DNA of 64,000 nt from Aliiroseovarius crassostreae. Its GTDB lineage: Bacteria; Pseudomonadota; Alphaproteobacteria; Rhodobacterales; Rhodobacteraceae. Shown piece after piece: positions 62,875 to 64,000 of this stretch (position 1 is the first letter of the stretch; each line of letters opens with the position of its first letter). Below the pieces are notes generated by a model. That model was not told the origin of the DNA. It was given only the letters and a program-made list of their open reading frames with translations, and searched no databases. A program made the translations under genes and the position numbers. The stretch is from contig NZ_LKBA01000019.1 in NCBI RefSeq assembly GCF_001307765.1, positions 248,001 through 312,000 on the forward strand, written 5' to 3'.

Positions 62875-62989
62875 TAAAGCGTTTCGGTTTTAACCTGACA
62901 CAGGGCAAAACCGAAACGCGGCAAGAGATATCAATGTCGTGGGCGTTTCAGAATAAACATGCGTTTCAAGTTTATCCCGAAACGCTTTA
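62875..62989 (+). mobile_element. MITE-like element copy D
   Basis: A 111-bp element (62877-62987) with AAGCGTTTCGG / CCGAAACGCTT ends and TA on both sides (62875-62876, 62988-62989). Internally it folds as two hairpins: AAGCGTTTCGGTTTT pairs with AAAACCGAAACGC in the left half, and the right half pairs GGGCGTTTC with the terminal GAAACGC. It lies between convergent genes. Confidence 0.9.
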
Positions 62990-63014
62990 GATACTGTTAA
63001 CCCGTTTGGCCGGA

Positions 63015-63656
63015 TCAGCCTAGTTTTGCGGCGGTGCGGGCAAGCGTTGTGATGCCGTCCCAATCTCCGGCCTCGATCAGCTGCCGCGGGGCAACCCAGG
63101 ACCCGCCCACGCACAGAACATTGGGCAGCGACAGATAGTCCGATGCATTTGCAAGGCTCACGCCTCCGGTTGGGCAGAACCGGATCTGGGGCAGGGGAGA
63201 GGCCAGGGATTTCAGGAATTTACTCCCCCCGGCGGCCTCTGCGGGAAAGAATTTCTGCACCGAATACCCGCGTTCCAGAAGGCGCATGGCTTCGGTGGCT
63301 GTGCTGGCGCCCGGCAAAAGCGGCAGCTCCACGGCTTCGCAGCTGTCGATCAAAAGATCGGTCGCGCCGGGGGATACGGCAAATTTGGCGCCAGCGGTTT
63401 TGGCATCGGCGGCATGGGTTGGGGTCAGAACGGTCCCGGCCCCGACAATGCCCCCTTCGACCTGAGACATTTCCGCGATCACTTCGATGGCGGCAGGCGT
63501 GCGCAGAGTAACCTCCAGCACCGGAAGCCCGCCCGCGACAAGAGCGTGGGCCAGCGGTTGTGCATGGGCGGGATCATGCACCACGAGGACCGGGATAACA
63601 GGTGCCCGGGTGCAGATGTCTTCGCTGAAGGCCGTGGCCGCGGCGGCTGGTGTCAT
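63015..63656 (-). CDS. eda: KDPG aldolase
   Basis: A 213-residue 2-keto-3-deoxy-6-phosphogluconate aldolase of the Entner-Doudoroff pathway. [35 protein letters not shown], the Schiff-base lysine in [12 protein letters not shown] and [12 protein letters not shown] are all present. It overlaps edd by 4 bp, giving an edd-eda operon, the sugar pathway used by most marine Roseobacters. Confidence 0.95.
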   Translation of the reverse strand: MTPAAAATAFSEDICTRAPVIPVLVVHDPAHAQPLAHALVAGGLPVLEVTLRTPAAIEVIAEMSQVEGGIVGAGTVLTPTHAADAKTAGAKFAVSPGATDLLIDSCEAVELPLLPGASTATEAMRLLERGYSVQKFFPAEAAGGSKFLKSLASPLPQIRFCPTGGVSLANASDYLSLPNVLCVGGSWVAPRQLIEAGDWDGITTLARTAAKLG

Positions 63657-64000
63657 GTGTCATCTCCTGTCAGGATCGGGGAGGCGCCGGTGGTGGCCGG
63701 GCCGACATGCTGGCGAAACGCGGCGAACAATTCGCGCCCCATGCCGGTTTCGTTGGAGGTAAGGTCCTTGGTTTCAGGCGTGCGATCCGCAAACCCGTTG
63801 GCCAGCACCTGAAGCTGACCGGCCGTGGCATCAAGGCGGATCAGGTCGCCATCCCGGACCCGTGCGATCGGACCACCTGCCGCGGCTTCGGGTGAAATAT
63901 GAATGGCCGCGGGAACTTTTCCCGAAGCCCCGGACATGCGCCCGTCTGTCACAAGGGCCACTTTCAGACCGCGATCCTGTAGCACGGAAAGAACCGGCGT
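63653..64000 (-). CDS. edd: phosphogluconate dehydratase, C-terminal part
   Basis: The last 115 codons of Edd, running off the window edge. [21 protein letters not shown] is the conserved C-terminal IlvD/Edd motif, with [16 protein letters not shown] after it. The stop overlaps the eda start. Upstream coding continues beyond position 64000, so the gene is incomplete only because of the window. Confidence 0.95.
   Translation of the reverse strand, partial: TPVLSVLQDRGLKVALVTDGRMSGASGKVPAAIHISPEAAAGGPIARVRDGDLIRLDATAGQLQVLANGFADRTPETKDLTSNETGMGRELFAAFRQHVGPATTGASPILTGDDT

Overview
The window is chromosomal DNA of an alphaproteobacterium of the order Rhodobacterales, most likely a marine Roseobacter-type bacterium. 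The evidence is the gene content and local order: a DUF4167 gene after prfA-prmC, the F1 ATPase zeta subunit, a ChpT phosphotransferase, OlsB/OlsA ornithine-lipid enzymes, a separate cobalamin-binding protein beside a homocysteine methyltransferase, a TRAP transporter, and the run rplU-rpmA-acetyltransferases-obgE-proB-proA. Coding is dense and GC-rich outside the islands.

Layout. 1-3150: core genes prfA, prmC, DUF4167. About 3200-9370: an island next to tRNA-Asn(GUU), carrying a tyrosine integrase, a replication-initiator-like protein with a C-terminal HhH-GPD-like domain, a nuclease-like protein, small genes and a phage terminase remnant. 9500-16800: MBL-fold enzyme, sensor kinase fused by deletion to an aldolase remnant, tRNA(CAU), purM-purN, rnd, a lipoprotein and SufE. 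16900-21050: one-carbon/methionine genes (DUF1638 protein, corrinoid protein, homocysteine methyltransferase) and a radical SAM protein. 21300-31460: an MprF-like protein, ATPase zeta, purC-purS-purQ, DctB/DctD-like two-component pair and a TPR sulfotransferase. 31770-37970: rplU-rpmA, three GNAT enzymes, obgE-proB-proA. 38070-48590: chpT, olsB-olsA, entericidin-like lipoprotein, thiE-like gene, a broken TfoX gene, trmJ, dsbB, a VTT protein, a metallopeptidase and the dctPQM TRAP operon. 48700-55340: a second, composite and decayed island between tRNA-Leu(CAA) and tRNA-Ser(CGA). 55500-64000: two DUF2059-type proteins, a SLAC1/TehA-like transporter, MmcQ/YjbR, cysS, cimA, a squalene/phytoene synthase-family protein, eda and the end of edd.

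The most notable observation is a family of short non-coding elements (seven copies or remnants) of about 110 bp, ending in AAGCGTTTCG inverted repeats and flanked by TA. They behave as TA-targeting MITEs. One copy splits a TfoX-domain gene, and the uninterrupted gene can be reconstructed exactly by removing the element and one TA. Others sit inside stop codons, and one 29-bp copy gives the stop codon to both of two convergent genes.

The second island holds two related large serine recombinases, one intact and one decayed. Each reads at its 3' end into a different tRNA gene. Between them lie a Cap4-type nuclease-domain protein, phage gene fragments, a mosaic of three gene pieces (ArdA-like, terminase, SinR/Cas2-like) and an array of about twelve short hairpins whose stems differ in sequence but stay self-complementary. 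No function can be assigned to that array from sequence alone.
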